Shown piece by piece: positions 9,358-19,422 of a DNA stretch of 64,000 nt. A program made the position numbers and the translations under genes. Numbering within the stretch: the stretch's first letter is position 1; each line of letters opens with the position of its first letter. The stretch is taken from the NCBI RefSeq assembly GCF_003634015.1, contig NZ_RBII01000001.1, positions 992,001 through 1,056,000 of the forward strand, given 5' to 3'. The notes under the pieces are model-generated. The model was not told where the DNA came from. It saw only the letters and a program-made list of their open reading frames with translations, and searched no databases. Origin of the DNA: Litorimonas taeanensis. Its GTDB lineage: Bacteria > Pseudomonadota > Alphaproteobacteria > Caulobacterales > Maricaulaceae.

Positions 9358-10659
9358 ATGGAAAATAAGATTACTCAGAGCGGTACAGCCACAATAACCG
9401 TGGACGGCCAATCCTTTGAACTCCCCGTTATGAAGGGTTCCATGGGCGCACCTGGTATCGACGTGCGCGCACTTCACAAAATGTCAGGACATTTCACGTT
9501 TGACCCTGGCTACACATCCACTTGTTCAACAGAAAGCCAAATTACTTTCATCGATGGTGGTAAAGGGCAGTTACTATATCGCGGATATGATATCGAATCA
9601 CTGGCTGAAAACTCAACGTTCTTGGAGGTCGCTTACCTTCTAATTAACGGTGAATTGCCTAATAAAGCTGAAAACGCGAAATTTACAAACACGATTACTC
9701 AACATACAATGTTGCATGATCAGATTGAGAGCTTCTTCCACGGCTTCCGCCGCGATGCTCACCCTATGGCAATGATGTGTGGTACGGTCGGGGCGCTTTC
9801 TGGTTTTTATCATGATGATTCACACACAACCGTTGACGATGCTCGTAACATGGCGATGCATCGCTTGATCGCGAAAATCCCTACAATTGCAGCCCGTGCT
9901 TATAAATACTCCATCGGCCAACCACACGTTTATCCTGACAACTCTCTAAATTACGCTGAAAACTTCTTAAATATGTGTTTTTCTGTTCCTGCAGAAAAAT
10001 ATAAAATCAGCCCTACCATAGCACGCGCGATGGATAAGATTTTTATCTTACACGCAGATCACGAACAGAATGCGTCAACGTCCACAGTTCGCCTTGCTGG
10101 TTCTTCGGGTGCAAACCCTTATGCCTGTATCGCAGCGGGTATTGCCTGTCTCTGGGGACCCTCACATGGCGGAGCGAACGAAGCGTGCTTAAACATGCTT
10201 CAAGAAATTGGCACTGTGGATCGTATCCCTGAGTTCATTGCTCGCGCAAAAGACAAATCAGATCCATTCCGTCTGATGGGCTTTGGCCATCGAGTTTATA
10301 AAAACTTCGACCCTCGCTCTCGTGTCATGCAAAAGGTTGCTCATGAAGTTCTCGAAGAACTCGACCTTAAGAATCCAATTTTGGACGTTGCTAAAGAACT
10401 CGAAAAAATCGCGCTAGAGGATGAGTATTTTGTTGCGAAGAAACTCTATCCAAATGTCGACTTCTACTCAGGGATCGTTCTATCGGCTCTTGGCTTCCCA
10501 ACTTCAATGTTCACAGTTCTCTTCTCTTTGGCCCGTACAGTAGGTTGGATTTCACAGTGGAATGAAATGCTAGAAGATCCAAGCCAACGCATTGGCCGCC
10601 CAAGACAGCTTTATTCTGGTGCAACTGCCCGTGAATATGTACCTATGAACAAACGATAG
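9358..10659 (+). CDS. gltA: Citrate synthase (type II)
   Basis: Condenses oxaloacetate and acetyl-CoA at the entry to the TCA cycle. The 433-residue hexameric-type enzyme shows [19 protein letters not shown], the first catalytic His in [10 protein letters not shown], the second in [14 protein letters not shown] and the Asp-containing [17 protein letters not shown] precedes the start. A hairpin with a T run lies about 45 bp after its stop. Confidence 0.97.
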   Translation: MENKITQSGTATITVDGQSFELPVMKGSMGAPGIDVRALHKMSGHFTFDPGYTSTCSTESQITFIDGGKGQLLYRGYDIESLAENSTFLEVAYLLINGELPNKAENAKFTNTITQHTMLHDQIESFFHGFRRDAHPMAMMCGTVGALSGFYHDDSHTTVDDARNMAMHRLIAKIPTIAARAYKYSIGQPHVYPDNSLNYAENFLNMCFSVPAEKYKISPTIARAMDKIFILHADHEQNASTSTVRLAGSSGANPYACIAAGIACLWGPSHGGANEACLNMLQEIGTVDRIPEFIARAKDKSDPFRLMGFGHRVYKNFDPRSRVMQKVAHEVLEELDLKNPILDVAKELEKIALEDEYFVAKKLYPNVDFYSGIVLSALGFPTSMFTVLFSLARTVGWISQWNEMLEDPSQRIGRPRQLYSGATAREYVPMNKR

Positions 10660-10689
10660 AATATAAAATCGCCATATAGCGTATTTTAT

Positions 10690-11844
10690 CTAATATAATT
10701 TCAAAGCCGTCAGAATTATTCTGGCGGCTTTTTCACTGGCTTTCTGACCACTCACCGCCCCCATTTTTCTGGTCTGATCAATTAGAGCTTCTGACGCTCT
10801 TTTTTGCGCGTCTTCATCTTGCAAATATTGAATCAAGGCTGTTGAGAGGTTGGAGCCATTCGCCTCGCTTTGTATATATTCAGGCATAAGCGGTTGCCCA
10901 GCGACTATATTCACAATTGAAATATAGTCAGGTTTAAACAGACGTTTGGCCACCCAATGCGTCAAGGCATTTAAGCGATACGCCACGACTGTCGGAACTC
11001 CAACACTGGCAAGCTGAGAAGTGACTGTCCCTGAACATGCCAAGGCCGCAGTAGAAGCTGCCATTGCCCCTAGCTTATCACTTTCACTGACAAAAATAAA
11101 ATCGTGGCTATTGCCAAAGGCCTCTACTCGGCTTTTCACGTCTTGGGCTATAGATTTTGAAAGCGGCGCGACAAAAGCCAATTCTGGATATTCAAAGCGC
11201 AAAGCCGTTACAGTCGCACAAAATATAGAGGTAAGTTGTTCAGCCTCCGATAGGCGGCTACCGAACCAGATAGAAACAATGGGTCGATCATCTAGATTAT
11301 GCTTCGTCCGAAATATCTCAGAACTTCCAACGGAATAATCCATATCAAAAATAGGATTCCCGACATAGTGAGTTTCCAACCCCTCCGCCTCGAAATACGG
11401 CGCATCCATGGGCTGTATGCTGAGGAGTAAATCAACGTGCTTTGCTAATATTTTCGCACGCCCTGCCCGCATCGCCCAAACTTGAGGTGCAACAAATTTA
11501 ATGATTTTGCCTTCATACCCCTGAGCTCTGAGACGTTTTGCAACGCGCACCATAAAGCCCCAACTATCGATCAAAACCACCGCTTCTGCGCCGCTCTTCA
11601 TAATTTCATTGGCGCAGGCTGTCACTCTTTGCATAATCATAGGGTAATGTTTCAACCCTTCAACGAAGCCTAAAATGGAAAGCCCGGATATATCCATCAA
11701 GGATGGAATGCCTTCGCGCTGCATAGCCTGGCCACCAATGCCAAGGATTTTCATTTTCGGGCGTGCCTCAGTCAGTGATCTTACTAGTTTCGCTCCTAGC
11801 TCATCACCAGAGGCTTCTGCGGCAACTATGAAAATAGACACCAT
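10690..11844 (-). CDS. lpxB: Lipid-A-disaccharide synthase
   Basis: Membrane-associated glycosyltransferase joining UDP-2,3-diacylglucosamine and 2,3-diacylglucosamine-1-phosphate. 384 residues with the N-terminal AAEASGDELGA motif, GIGGQAMQREG, FVAPQVWAMRAGRAK and the SGTVTSQLASVGVPTVVAYR segment of the family. It is the last gene of the lipid A block; its start overlaps the lpxI stop by one base (TAATG). Confidence 0.96.
   Translation of the reverse strand: MVSIFIVAAEASGDELGAKLVRSLTEARPKMKILGIGGQAMQREGIPSLMDISGLSILGFVEGLKHYPMIMQRVTACANEIMKSGAEAVVLIDSWGFMVRVAKRLRAQGYEGKIIKFVAPQVWAMRAGRAKILAKHVDLLLSIQPMDAPYFEAEGLETHYVGNPIFDMDYSVGSSEIFRTKHNLDDRPIVSIWFGSRLSEAEQLTSIFCATVTALRFEYPELAFVAPLSKSIAQDVKSRVEAFGNSHDFIFVSESDKLGAMAASTAALACSGTVTSQLASVGVPTVVAYRLNALTHWVAKRLFKPDYISIVNIVAGQPLMPEYIQSEANGSNLSTALIQYLQDEDAQKRASEALIDQTRKMGAVSGQKASEKAARIILTALKLY
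10703..10733 (+). terminator. Intrinsic terminator after gltA, inside lpxB 3' coding end
   Basis: Arms 10703-10714 and 10720-10731 pair with one G-U wobble across a short TTAT-containing loop, followed by Ts to 10733. It lies within the last codons of lpxB on the opposite strand, so the repeat also serves as coding sequence. Confidence 0.75.
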
Positions 11845-12680
11845 TAGCTCTCAAGTTTGGCAGGTAGCCCAAGTATAAAAAGGCCATTTGCATTAGCAAA
11901 ATCAATCGTCGCAGCCTTATCAAGAAAAAAGGCTCCTCCTGCTTCGGCAACAACTCCCGCGAGTCCTGCATTTGCTGCGTGTTGAAGTGTCTTTAAACCG
12001 ATTACAGGTAAATCTATGCGGGTGTCTTGGGTGGGCTTCACCATTTTCGCCAAAACACCAACTCTGTTCGCCGCAGAGCCTCGCAAGGCTTGAGGTAACG
12101 TCGCCACCCTTAGAAGCATTGCATCCGTGCCTTCTTGTGCCTCTACGGCCAATGTCACTCCCCGCGCAACAACGGCCCCTTGCCCAATATCCAGCGCGCC
12201 AATTGATTGCGCTATGTGGCAGGCCGAAAGAGCATCCGCTCTATGAATGTCATTGAGACTTATATCACCAAGTGTGCCCTCAGGCATAAGTAAAGGCGCA
12301 CACACGTCTTGAGGAGAAACATATTGAAAGCCTTCTTTTTCGAAAAGACCTAATAAGTGACGAAGCAAAGCGTCATCGCCTTTGCTCGCGGCTTTGATAG
12401 TACCCGGCAAATAGAACATGGCTTTAAGGTCTGGTTTAATTTTTGAGAAGTCTGGCCGATCGACATTCCCGCAAAAACAAACATGTGTTACCTCCTCCTT
12501 CTTTAAGTATTTCACAATACGTCCAAACTCTCCCACGCGATAGGATTTAGCATTTGGGTAATCCGAGAGGTTAGCAAACCCTTCTAAGGCAATTATTGAT
12601 TTTAACTGCGAATTTTCTCGTGCTGCCGCAACAACATGTTTGGGGAGATCGCCCCGTCCAGCAATAACAGCGAGCTTCAT
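11844..12680 (-). CDS. lpxI: UDP-2,3-diacylglucosamine diphosphatase LpxI
   Basis: Cleaves UDP-2,3-diacylglucosamine to lipid X. Alphaproteobacteria use this DUF1009-family enzyme instead of LpxH. Family signatures: N-terminal LAVIAGRGDLPKHV, FCGNVDRPDFSKIKPDL, SKGDDALLRHLLGLFEKEGF and the C-terminal VVAEAGGAFFLDKA. Three consecutive ATG codons occur at 12686, 12683 and 12680. The Shine-Dalgarno AGGA touches the first and is six bases from the third, so the third is chosen (278 residues). The AGGA overlaps the lpxA stop. Confidence 0.95.
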   Translation of the reverse strand: MKLAVIAGRGDLPKHVVAAARENSQLKSIIALEGFANLSDYPNAKSYRVGEFGRIVKYLKKEEVTHVCFCGNVDRPDFSKIKPDLKAMFYLPGTIKAASKGDDALLRHLLGLFEKEGFQYVSPQDVCAPLLMPEGTLGDISLNDIHRADALSACHIAQSIGALDIGQGAVVARGVTLAVEAQEGTDAMLLRVATLPQALRGSAANRVGVLAKMVKPTQDTRIDLPVIGLKTLQHAANAGLAGVVAEAGGAFFLDKAATIDFANANGLFILGLPAKLES

Positions 12681-12689
12681 CATCATTCC

Positions 12690-13475
12690 TTATTGCGGCA
12701 AACAAATTGCACGATCTTTTTGTGTGCGGATAAATTCAATAATTTCTTGCACCAGAACATGGTCTCTATAAATCGCTTGTGCGTCGTCCAGACGCTCCAC
12801 AAATGTCCCTTCCGCAGCGAACATCAATCGGTACGCGGACCTTAACTGCCGAATTTGCTCTTTTGTAAACCCTCGGCGACGTAATCCAACGACATTTAAT
12901 CCCGCCATATGCGCCACATTACCCATTACAAACCCATAAGGAATAACATCCCGCGTGACTGTCGCCATACCGCCGATAAAAGCATAATTTCCAATTCGTG
13001 TATGTTGATGGATAGCGCACAAACCGCCCAAAACAACATAATCACCAATTGTTACGTTACCGCCAATTTGCGCCCCATTAGATACAACAACATGGTTTCC
13101 CATTTGACCTTCATGCGCGAGGTGAGTGCCAACCATAAAATAACAGTCATTGCCAATTCGGGTTTCTGGCTTACCTGTGTCTGTTCCAGGGTGAATGTTT
13201 ACATTTTCACGGAAAACACACCGCTCACCTATCGTGATCCAAACATCTCCGCCCTTATGTTTGAAATCTTGAGGCGGGTGTCCCATGGATACAAATGGGT
13301 AGAGAATACAATCCTTACCAATCGTCGTTTTACCCGACAAGCTAACGTGACTAACGAGAGTAACATTATCTTTTAGCGTAACCTGTTCACCGACAATACA
13401 AAAAGGACCAATAGAAACATTCTGGCCGAGCTGTGCCTCGGGATGAACAATAGCCGTTTCATGAATTTCAGACAT
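12690..13475 (-). CDS. lpxA: UDP-N-acetylglucosamine acyltransferase
   Basis: First acyl transfer of lipid A synthesis, from 3-hydroxyacyl-ACP to UDP-GlcNAc. 261 residues. The N-terminal two thirds is a left-handed beta helix of hexapeptide repeats; it includes the conserved MGHPPQDFKHKG, ENVNIHPGT and GTHLAHEGQMGNHVVVSN with the catalytic His. A helical C terminus follows. It sits 9 bp after fabZ, the classic lpxD-fabZ-lpxA order. Confidence 0.97.
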   Translation of the reverse strand: MSEIHETAIVHPEAQLGQNVSIGPFCIVGEQVTLKDNVTLVSHVSLSGKTTIGKDCILYPFVSMGHPPQDFKHKGGDVWITIGERCVFRENVNIHPGTDTGKPETRIGNDCYFMVGTHLAHEGQMGNHVVVSNGAQIGGNVTIGDYVVLGGLCAIHQHTRIGNYAFIGGMATVTRDVIPYGFVMGNVAHMAGLNVVGLRRRGFTKEQIRQLRSAYRLMFAAEGTFVERLDDAQAIYRDHVLVQEIIEFIRTQKDRAICLPQ

Positions 13476-13484
13476 TACTCCCCC

Positions 13485-13940
13485 TTAGGCCTCGGCATTA
13501 AAGGTCATTTGAGTTGCAGAAAATTGAAGCTGAGCGGCAAGGGATTCTCCCACAAAAGCCTCCCCTGAGAATTTATAAAACCCTCGGCGGCTACGTTCTA
13601 TTTTAGCTTTAATCAACAGCGTTTCCCCAGGATATACGGGCTTTCTAAATTTGGCCTGCTCCACCCCAGAGAAAGCGATAAAGCTGCCAGCCTCTAATCC
13701 CTTAGACAAAGAGACAATCAACGCACCTGCTTGGGCTACTGTTTCAATTATCATAACGCCTGGCAATATCGGCAGGTCTGGGAAATGCCCCTTAAAATAA
13801 GCCGCCTCGGCTTTGATATCAGATTCCGCAACAATTGAAGTTTCATCAGCATAAATGACACGATCAATAAATAACATTGGGTCACGATGCGGAAGAAAAC
13901 GCTCGATTGTGTATTTATCAAGAGGGTATTTCAACGTCAT
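13485..13940 (-). CDS. fabZ: 3-hydroxyacyl-ACP dehydratase FabZ
   Basis: Hot-dog-fold dehydratase of fatty-acid elongation. 151 residues; catalytic His52 in GHFPDLPILPGV and Glu66 in MIIETVAQAG. It overlaps the lpxD stop by 4 bp. Its position between lpxD and lpxA links membrane fatty-acid and lipid A synthesis, which share hydroxyacyl-ACP. Confidence 0.97.
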   Translation of the reverse strand: MTLKYPLDKYTIERFLPHRDPMLFIDRVIYADETSIVAESDIKAEAAYFKGHFPDLPILPGVMIIETVAQAGALIVSLSKGLEAGSFIAFSGVEQAKFRKPVYPGETLLIKAKIERSRRGFYKFSGEAFVGESLAAQLQFSATQMTFNAEA

Positions 13941-14938
13941 TTACTATTCCGTTCCGGCCGTTTTCCCATTTTTCGAGTAGCGCTTACCATGCGCATATAC
14001 TCTCTCATAGGCAATGCAGGCATACCGCCCCACACTTCGCCTTTGGGAATATCATTCATAACACCAGAACCAGCTGCAATACGAGCCCCATCACCCACCT
14101 TAATGTGGTCAGCTAAACCTACAGACCCGCCCATTTGTACATTATCACCAATGACGCAACTTCCAGATATACCGACTCTCCCAGCCATCATAGTGCCCTT
14201 ACCGATACGTACATTATGAGCAATCTGCACTAAATTGTCGATTTTAACATCATCTCCCAAAATTGTATCGCCGAGTTGCCCGCGGTCTATACAGCTTTGC
14301 GACCCTATGCTTACCCTATCTCCAATGATGACGCGCCCTAAATGTGGTAAATCAACATACCCTTGCTCATCCTTCGCGACACCAAACCCAGCCCCACCAA
14401 TGACGGCATTCGGTTTTATTCGGCAGTTTTGGCCCACAATACAGAATGACAGTGAAACATGGGCGCCAATGACAGTTCCCGCACCGATTTCCACACCATC
14501 ACCAATAACTGTATAGGGCCCTATTTTTGTACCCTTCCCAATCTTAGCTCCTGCTCCGATTATGGCGCTTGGGTGAATTTCAGTCTCTTCAGAGATATCA
14601 GATTGCGCATTAAAAGATGTCTGTAGAACTAAAGTCTCACACAGCCGAGCAAAATGTGCGCGAGGAGTATGACTGATTATTGGGAGTATACCCTGCTGAC
14701 TAACCTTCGGCGCTAAGGATTTAGTAACAATACAAGCTGTGGCTTTTGAACAATCTATTTGCCCTACGAGACGCTTGTTCTCTAAAAACACAATATCACC
14801 CGAAATAGCTTCAGCGAGAGTGTTGGGTCGATTTATAATTACATCGTAAAAATGAGGATCTAAATCAACATTTAGGCCTTGTATAAGAGCCGATAGCGAC
14901 ATCGGCTCGTTAAGTGTATAAAAGCGAGGGTCAATCAT
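13937..14938 (-). CDS. lpxD: UDP-3-O-acylglucosamine N-acyltransferase
   Basis: Adds the N-linked hydroxyacyl chain in lipid A synthesis. 333 residues: an N-terminal uridine-binding domain (about 1-105), then hexapeptide repeats from about 115 to 300 (IHPSAIIGAGAKIGKGTKIGPY and onward) including LVQIAHNVRIGKG with the catalytic His, then a short C-terminal helix. It is preceded by ompH across about 60 bp with no gene. Confidence 0.96.
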   Translation of the reverse strand: MIDPRFYTLNEPMSLSALIQGLNVDLDPHFYDVIINRPNTLAEAISGDIVFLENKRLVGQIDCSKATACIVTKSLAPKVSQQGILPIISHTPRAHFARLCETLVLQTSFNAQSDISEETEIHPSAIIGAGAKIGKGTKIGPYTVIGDGVEIGAGTVIGAHVSLSFCIVGQNCRIKPNAVIGGAGFGVAKDEQGYVDLPHLGRVIIGDRVSIGSQSCIDRGQLGDTILGDDVKIDNLVQIAHNVRIGKGTMMAGRVGISGSCVIGDNVQMGGSVGLADHIKVGDGARIAAGSGVMNDIPKGEVWGGMPALPMREYMRMVSATRKMGKRPERNSK

Positions 14939-14998
14939 AGAATTCTCTAAATCACCCTCTCATATATATAGTTATGCTTTACCAAATAGCGGGCAAAG

Positions 14999-15568
14999 TT
15001 ATTTAGCGGGCAAACGCTCTCTTACAACAGGCGTTGTAGTCATCTGTTGATTTAGACGACTAAGCACGGTTTGCGTTACATCAGAAGCCGCTGAAAGGTC
15101 TAAGACCTGTCCACGATCAAGAATAACAGAAGCGTTACGTTCCGCTCTAACAGCTTTCACAATTTCTGAAAATTTCTTCATTACAGGCACAATAGCTTTT
15201 TGACGTGTAATTTGCATTTCTTGGCTGATTTTAGCGTACTCTTCTTTGAACTTCTGCTCATCCTTAAGCAATTGCTCTAACTGGCTTTTGAAGGCAGCGT
15301 TCTGCATTAATTGTTGCTGTGTTTGTGTACCATACTGTGTCTGTAGGTTTTTACGCTTGTTTTGAACAGAAGTGAGCTTCGTTTGAACTTCAGAAGAAGC
15401 CGTTTTTTCAATCGACGCGATTTGTTGACCAACATACTTGCCAACTTTAGAATCACTGATCACTTTTTGTGAATCAACGACGAGGACTGTTTGCGCCATT
15501 GCGGCACTTGATAGACAGAGTGCAGCAGCAAAACCGAGCGCGATAAGACGCGTTACTTTATTAAACAT
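14999..15568 (-). CDS. OmpH/Skp-family periplasmic chaperone
   Basis: Exported chaperone that holds unfolded outer-membrane proteins. It has a signal peptide (about 1-25, ending SSAAMAQ), a short strand VLVVDSQKVI, then a long helical hairpin rich in Lys, Gln and Glu (about 55-150) forming the tentacle arms. 189 residues. It lies between bamA and lpxD as in most Proteobacteria, and starts 2 bp after bamA. An 11-bp direct repeat (TAGCGGGCAAA on the + strand) straddles its stop codon. Confidence 0.92.
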   Translation of the reverse strand: MFNKVTRLIALGFAAALCLSSAAMAQTVLVVDSQKVISDSKVGKYVGQQIASIEKTASSEVQTKLTSVQNKRKNLQTQYGTQTQQQLMQNAAFKSQLEQLLKDEQKFKEEYAKISQEMQITRQKAIVPVMKKFSEIVKAVRAERNASVILDRGQVLDLSAASDVTQTVLSRLNQQMTTTPVVRERLPAK

Positions 15569-15570
15569 AA

Positions 15571-18144
15571 TTAGAACCTTGTACGGGTTGTGAATTGGAA
15601 GGACTCACGACGGTCATAGTCATACTGTCGGAGTGGTTTCGTGAAATCGAAGCGAATAGGGCCGAATGGACTCTCCCAGAACACACTGGCACCAAGCATG
15701 GCCCGTATGTCCAAGTTATCAATGCTACGCTGACAGATAACAAGGGTATCAGGATTCCCATCATCAACAACATTGCTACAGCTTTCTCCGTTTTCTAAGC
15801 CAGTCACATTTTGAGTTTGTATGAGGTCAACTTTAAAGTCGTCATCCAAAAGCCCAACAGTACCAGCTTCGATAAATAGACTACCTAATAAACTAGGTAC
15901 TCCAAGAGGAAAACTCACCTCAGTTGAAGCAAGACCAAACGCATTACCACCCAAAGCATTAAGGCGAGCGCTTCGATCACCTAGACCCGACGCAATCAAT
16001 TCGGCAGAGGTCGCCACCTCACCTGTTTCACCGTTCACAAATACATTTCGTGGGCCGATACCAGCATTATCATAACCACGGAAATCAAAGTTCCCTTTAA
16101 AATAACGGTCATTAATTGTGACGGGATCACCGCCCCAACCGCGGATATAACCACCAGCCAGTGTTGCACTGGCAATAACATTTTTGAAGAGGCCTTTATA
16201 GACGTTCGCCCTCACATCAGTACGAAGATACTTTACGTCGCCGCCAACACCGGCAACATCCTGTGAAAAACGAAAATCAAAACCGCCTGTCGGTGTGATT
16301 GGGTCATTTCGGCGATCCCATCCAAAGGTGTAACCCACAATTGAAGATAAACGACCGCCAGCCTGCTCACAGAGTGACAAAAGGTTGGTATCATTAGTCG
16401 TAGAACCTTGCGCTAATGACGCCTCCAGAGCCGCACACTGCCCTTGCTCCGGGAACTCAATATCCTCTTGTCGAAGTGAATATCGCGTCGTCAATGATGT
16501 GTACTCGGTCAAAGGGAAGGCCAAAGTGACCTGACCACCTGTTCTTGACTGACGGAAACCCGCTTCATCAAGATAATCAATTGTGACGTCAAAAAGCTCT
16601 ACACCCGCAGCTAAATTTCGCCCTAAGAATCGAGGCTCAGTGAACCGCAAATCGATTTCACGGCGATTTGATGACGCTCGGATTACAAAACGCAATAATT
16701 GCCCGCGCCCACGAAGATTTCGTTGCGTGATAGACAAATCAACAAGGAAGGCATCAGCAGAAGAGAAGCCAGCTGAAAAGCTAAGCTCTCCCGTTGGTTG
16801 CTCTTTAACTTTGACTTCAACAACAGCGCGGTCAGGTGTTGACCCTTGTGTTTCTGTGATTTCAACATCCTCAAAGAAACGAAGTGCTCTCACGCGGTTT
16901 CTTGAACGATCCAACAGGATCCGGTTAAAGGCATCCCCTTCAACAAGCTCTAACTCACGGCGAATGACATAATCAAGCGTTGTCGTATTTCCGACAATAT
17001 CAATGCGTTCAATATAAACACGAGGCCCTTCAACAACATTAAAAACCAAATCGACAGTTTTCGTTTCACGGTTCCTCTTAATATCGGGTTGAATGTCTAC
17101 GAAAGCATAGCCTGTCGTACCCGCCGCAAAGTTCAGAGTGTCAATAGCATCCTCAACTTGGCTCGCATTATAGATTGTTCCCTCTCGTATCCTAAGGATT
17201 CGCTCTAGGAAGCCCGCATCCAGTTCATCAAGCTCTGTTTCAACTGAAACCTCACCCCACTTATACTCCTCGCCTTCGTCCAAGGTGAATGTGATATAAA
17301 AGTCTTCTTGGTCAGGCGTTAGTTCGGCAACCGCAGAGACCACTCTGAAGTCAGCAAAACCGCGGTTCGTGTAAAATGTACGCAATTGCTCACGGTCATA
17401 CTCTAGACGACCTGGGTCATAATTATCATTTGAACTAAAGAATTTGTACCAGACTGATTCTGCCGTAACAATTTCCTTGCGAAGACGACGGTCCGGGTAC
17501 TCAGCATTCCCAATGAAGTTAATTCGCTGAACGCCCGTCACAGGGCCCTCAGTAATTTCAAAAATCAAATCTACACGATTTTGAGGCTGCTGTACGACTT
17601 TTGGAGATACCGTAGCTGCAAAACGTCCTGACTGGCGATATAGCTCAATAATACGCTGAACATCTTCTTGAACACTAGAACGCGTAAAGATTGAACGGGG
17701 TTCGGCCTCAACCTCATCCGTAATTTTATCGGTCTTTAGTGATTTATTACCTTCAAAAATAACGCGGTTAATAATTGGGTTTTCGATAACTTGGATAAGT
17801 ACATTGCCATCACGAGGATCTATAGCAACATCGGCAAATAACCCTGTCGCATAGAGGGTCTTAATCGATGTATCGATACGCGTTTCGCTATATGGATCAC
17901 CAGGAGCGATAAGCAAATAAGAAGCGACCGTATTCGCTTCCACGCGCTGATTACCTTGAACTTGAATAGACCGTATAATGGTGGGCGCTACAGCAGCTGG
18001 AGCCTCCGTACTTTCCTGCGCTAAGGCATGAAAAGAAAATAATATACTAGAAAAAATCAGGGCAATAGCCGCCAATACGGATCGGGTTGTCCAATTTAGT
18101 TCAATACGGGAATGTCTCGCGGAAGCGTGCATGAATACGTCCAT
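15571..18144 (-). CDS. bamA: Outer-membrane protein assembly factor BamA
   Basis: Core of the machine that folds and inserts beta-barrel outer-membrane proteins. 857 residues: signal peptide ending at FHALAQ near residue 43, five POTRA domains (about 55-440), then a 16-strand Omp85 barrel ending in Phe (TTRTRF). The ATG at 18144 directly abuts the rseP stop and has a poor Shine-Dalgarno. A second ATG at 18132 has GGA seven bases upstream and keeps the whole signal peptide, so either may be used. Confidence 0.96.
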   Translation of the reverse strand: MDVFMHASARHSRIELNWTTRSVLAAIALIFSSILFSFHALAQESTEAPAAVAPTIIRSIQVQGNQRVEANTVASYLLIAPGDPYSETRIDTSIKTLYATGLFADVAIDPRDGNVLIQVIENPIINRVIFEGNKSLKTDKITDEVEAEPRSIFTRSSVQEDVQRIIELYRQSGRFAATVSPKVVQQPQNRVDLIFEITEGPVTGVQRINFIGNAEYPDRRLRKEIVTAESVWYKFFSSNDNYDPGRLEYDREQLRTFYTNRGFADFRVVSAVAELTPDQEDFYITFTLDEGEEYKWGEVSVETELDELDAGFLERILRIREGTIYNASQVEDAIDTLNFAAGTTGYAFVDIQPDIKRNRETKTVDLVFNVVEGPRVYIERIDIVGNTTTLDYVIRRELELVEGDAFNRILLDRSRNRVRALRFFEDVEITETQGSTPDRAVVEVKVKEQPTGELSFSAGFSSADAFLVDLSITQRNLRGRGQLLRFVIRASSNRREIDLRFTEPRFLGRNLAAGVELFDVTIDYLDEAGFRQSRTGGQVTLAFPLTEYTSLTTRYSLRQEDIEFPEQGQCAALEASLAQGSTTNDTNLLSLCEQAGGRLSSIVGYTFGWDRRNDPITPTGGFDFRFSQDVAGVGGDVKYLRTDVRANVYKGLFKNVIASATLAGGYIRGWGGDPVTINDRYFKGNFDFRGYDNAGIGPRNVFVNGETGEVATSAELIASGLGDRSARLNALGGNAFGLASTEVSFPLGVPSLLGSLFIEAGTVGLLDDDFKVDLIQTQNVTGLENGESCSNVVDDGNPDTLVICQRSIDNLDIRAMLGASVFWESPFGPIRFDFTKPLRQYDYDRRESFQFTTRTRF

Positions 18145-19338
18145 TTAGGAAAAAATGCTACTAACGTAGCCAATATCATTAATCGTGAGGGCGACAAATA
18201 AAGTTAGCAGTAAAGCAAACCCAATTTTGAACCCAAACTCCTGTTTTTCTTGACTTAGCGGACGACCCGCTACGGCTTCATAAGCGTAGTAGACCAAATG
18301 TCCACCGTCCAAGACGGGAATAGGCATTAAATTTGCGACACCCAAGCCAATAGATATCGCAGCAGCAAGCTGAATAAGACGCAGTGCCATCTCTTGCATC
18401 CGTTTAACAAAGGGAGCATCGGCATTTGCGGCATCCACCGCAGACTTCCCTGTAATCGTAGCTATTTTAACAACACTACCTAATTGTTGGCCGTTTTCTT
18501 TACCCTGAAAGATTCGTCCGACATAAGTACCTGTCATCGCCAGAGTAGACCCAAGACGACCAACCCCGTACCCCAAAGCTTCTATGGGGTTATATTCAAT
18601 ATGGATAAGTTCGCTTTGCGAATCCAATCCAACACCTAGCCGACCGGCTGAAGCTTTACCGCCAACAAAGTCACGTTCTTCAACCCGTTTTGGTGCAACA
18701 ACCAATTCTAAGATTTCGCCATTACGTTCGACTTGAGTTTTGATGTCAGTATCACTTTTCAACACCACATAGCTTTTTAACGCGGTGAAACGCGAGACAT
18801 CATGCCCATCCATTGTCAGAATTTTATCGCCGGGCAATATACCAGCCTCAGCGGCGGCGCTATTTTGCTCCACACTACTAATTACAGATGTGCGGTCATA
18901 AGACCCCATCGCGAATGCTAATCCGGCGAAAATTAATATAGCCAATACGAAATTGGCGACAGGTCCAGCCAAGACCACAAGCGCCCTCTGCCACACAGGA
19001 CGGAAATGAAAGATATTCTCTACCCCCTCACCGCCTTCCTGTTCGACTTTGGCTTTCAGTTCGGCAAGAGCTTGGGCATCAGGATTGCTCGCCCCGGTCG
19101 CGTCTCCTGTAAATTTGACATATCCACCAAGCGGTATTTGGGCAATCATCCATTCAGTGCCACTTTTCGCTTTCCATTTCGCAATTGGCTTACCAAACCC
19201 AATCGAAAACCTATCGACTGAAATCCCGAAAAAACGGCCAACACTATAGTGACCCAATTCGTGAAAAAATACGAGGAAAGACAAAACAAGCAGAAAACTG
19301 CTCGCAAAAATCAAGATATCAATAAGACCTGAAATCAT
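18145..19338 (-). CDS. rseP: RseP-type site-2 membrane zinc protease
   Basis: Intramembrane metalloprotease that trims membrane-bound regulators (anti-sigma factors in E. coli; the Caulobacter homologue is MmpA). 397 residues: zinc motif HELGH at residues 26-30 in the first membrane segment, a PDZ domain around 120-270, and the C-terminal NLMPIPVLDGGHLVYY motif. The physiological substrate cannot be read from the sequence. Confidence 0.95.
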   Translation of the reverse strand: MISGLIDILIFASSFLLVLSFLVFFHELGHYSVGRFFGISVDRFSIGFGKPIAKWKAKSGTEWMIAQIPLGGYVKFTGDATGASNPDAQALAELKAKVEQEGGEGVENIFHFRPVWQRALVVLAGPVANFVLAILIFAGLAFAMGSYDRTSVISSVEQNSAAAEAGILPGDKILTMDGHDVSRFTALKSYVVLKSDTDIKTQVERNGEILELVVAPKRVEERDFVGGKASAGRLGVGLDSQSELIHIEYNPIEALGYGVGRLGSTLAMTGTYVGRIFQGKENGQQLGSVVKIATITGKSAVDAANADAPFVKRMQEMALRLIQLAAAISIGLGVANLMPIPVLDGGHLVYYAYEAVAGRPLSQEKQEFGFKIGFALLLTLFVALTINDIGYVSSIFS

Positions 19339-19374
19339 GGCTTTGCGACTCTATCCCTCTTATTCGAATCTTGC

Positions 19375-19390
19375 CCTGCGTGTGCGCAGG
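19375..19390. other. Small inverted repeat in the dxr-rseP spacer
   Basis: CCTGCG (19375-19380), loop TGTG, CGCAGG (19385-19390), in the 84-bp spacer between dxr and rseP. There is no T run on the minus strand, so it is not a standard terminator. It may be an mRNA-processing or stability hairpin. Nothing else was seen in the spacer. Confidence 0.4.
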
Positions 19391-19422
19391 CTTGTTCTAA
19401 AGGGTTTGCCCGTTTTTTTCCG

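Noticed and set aside
12909-13376. 155-codon open frame antisense to lpxA
   Set aside because: Shadow of the hexapeptide-repeat coding sequence of lpxA.
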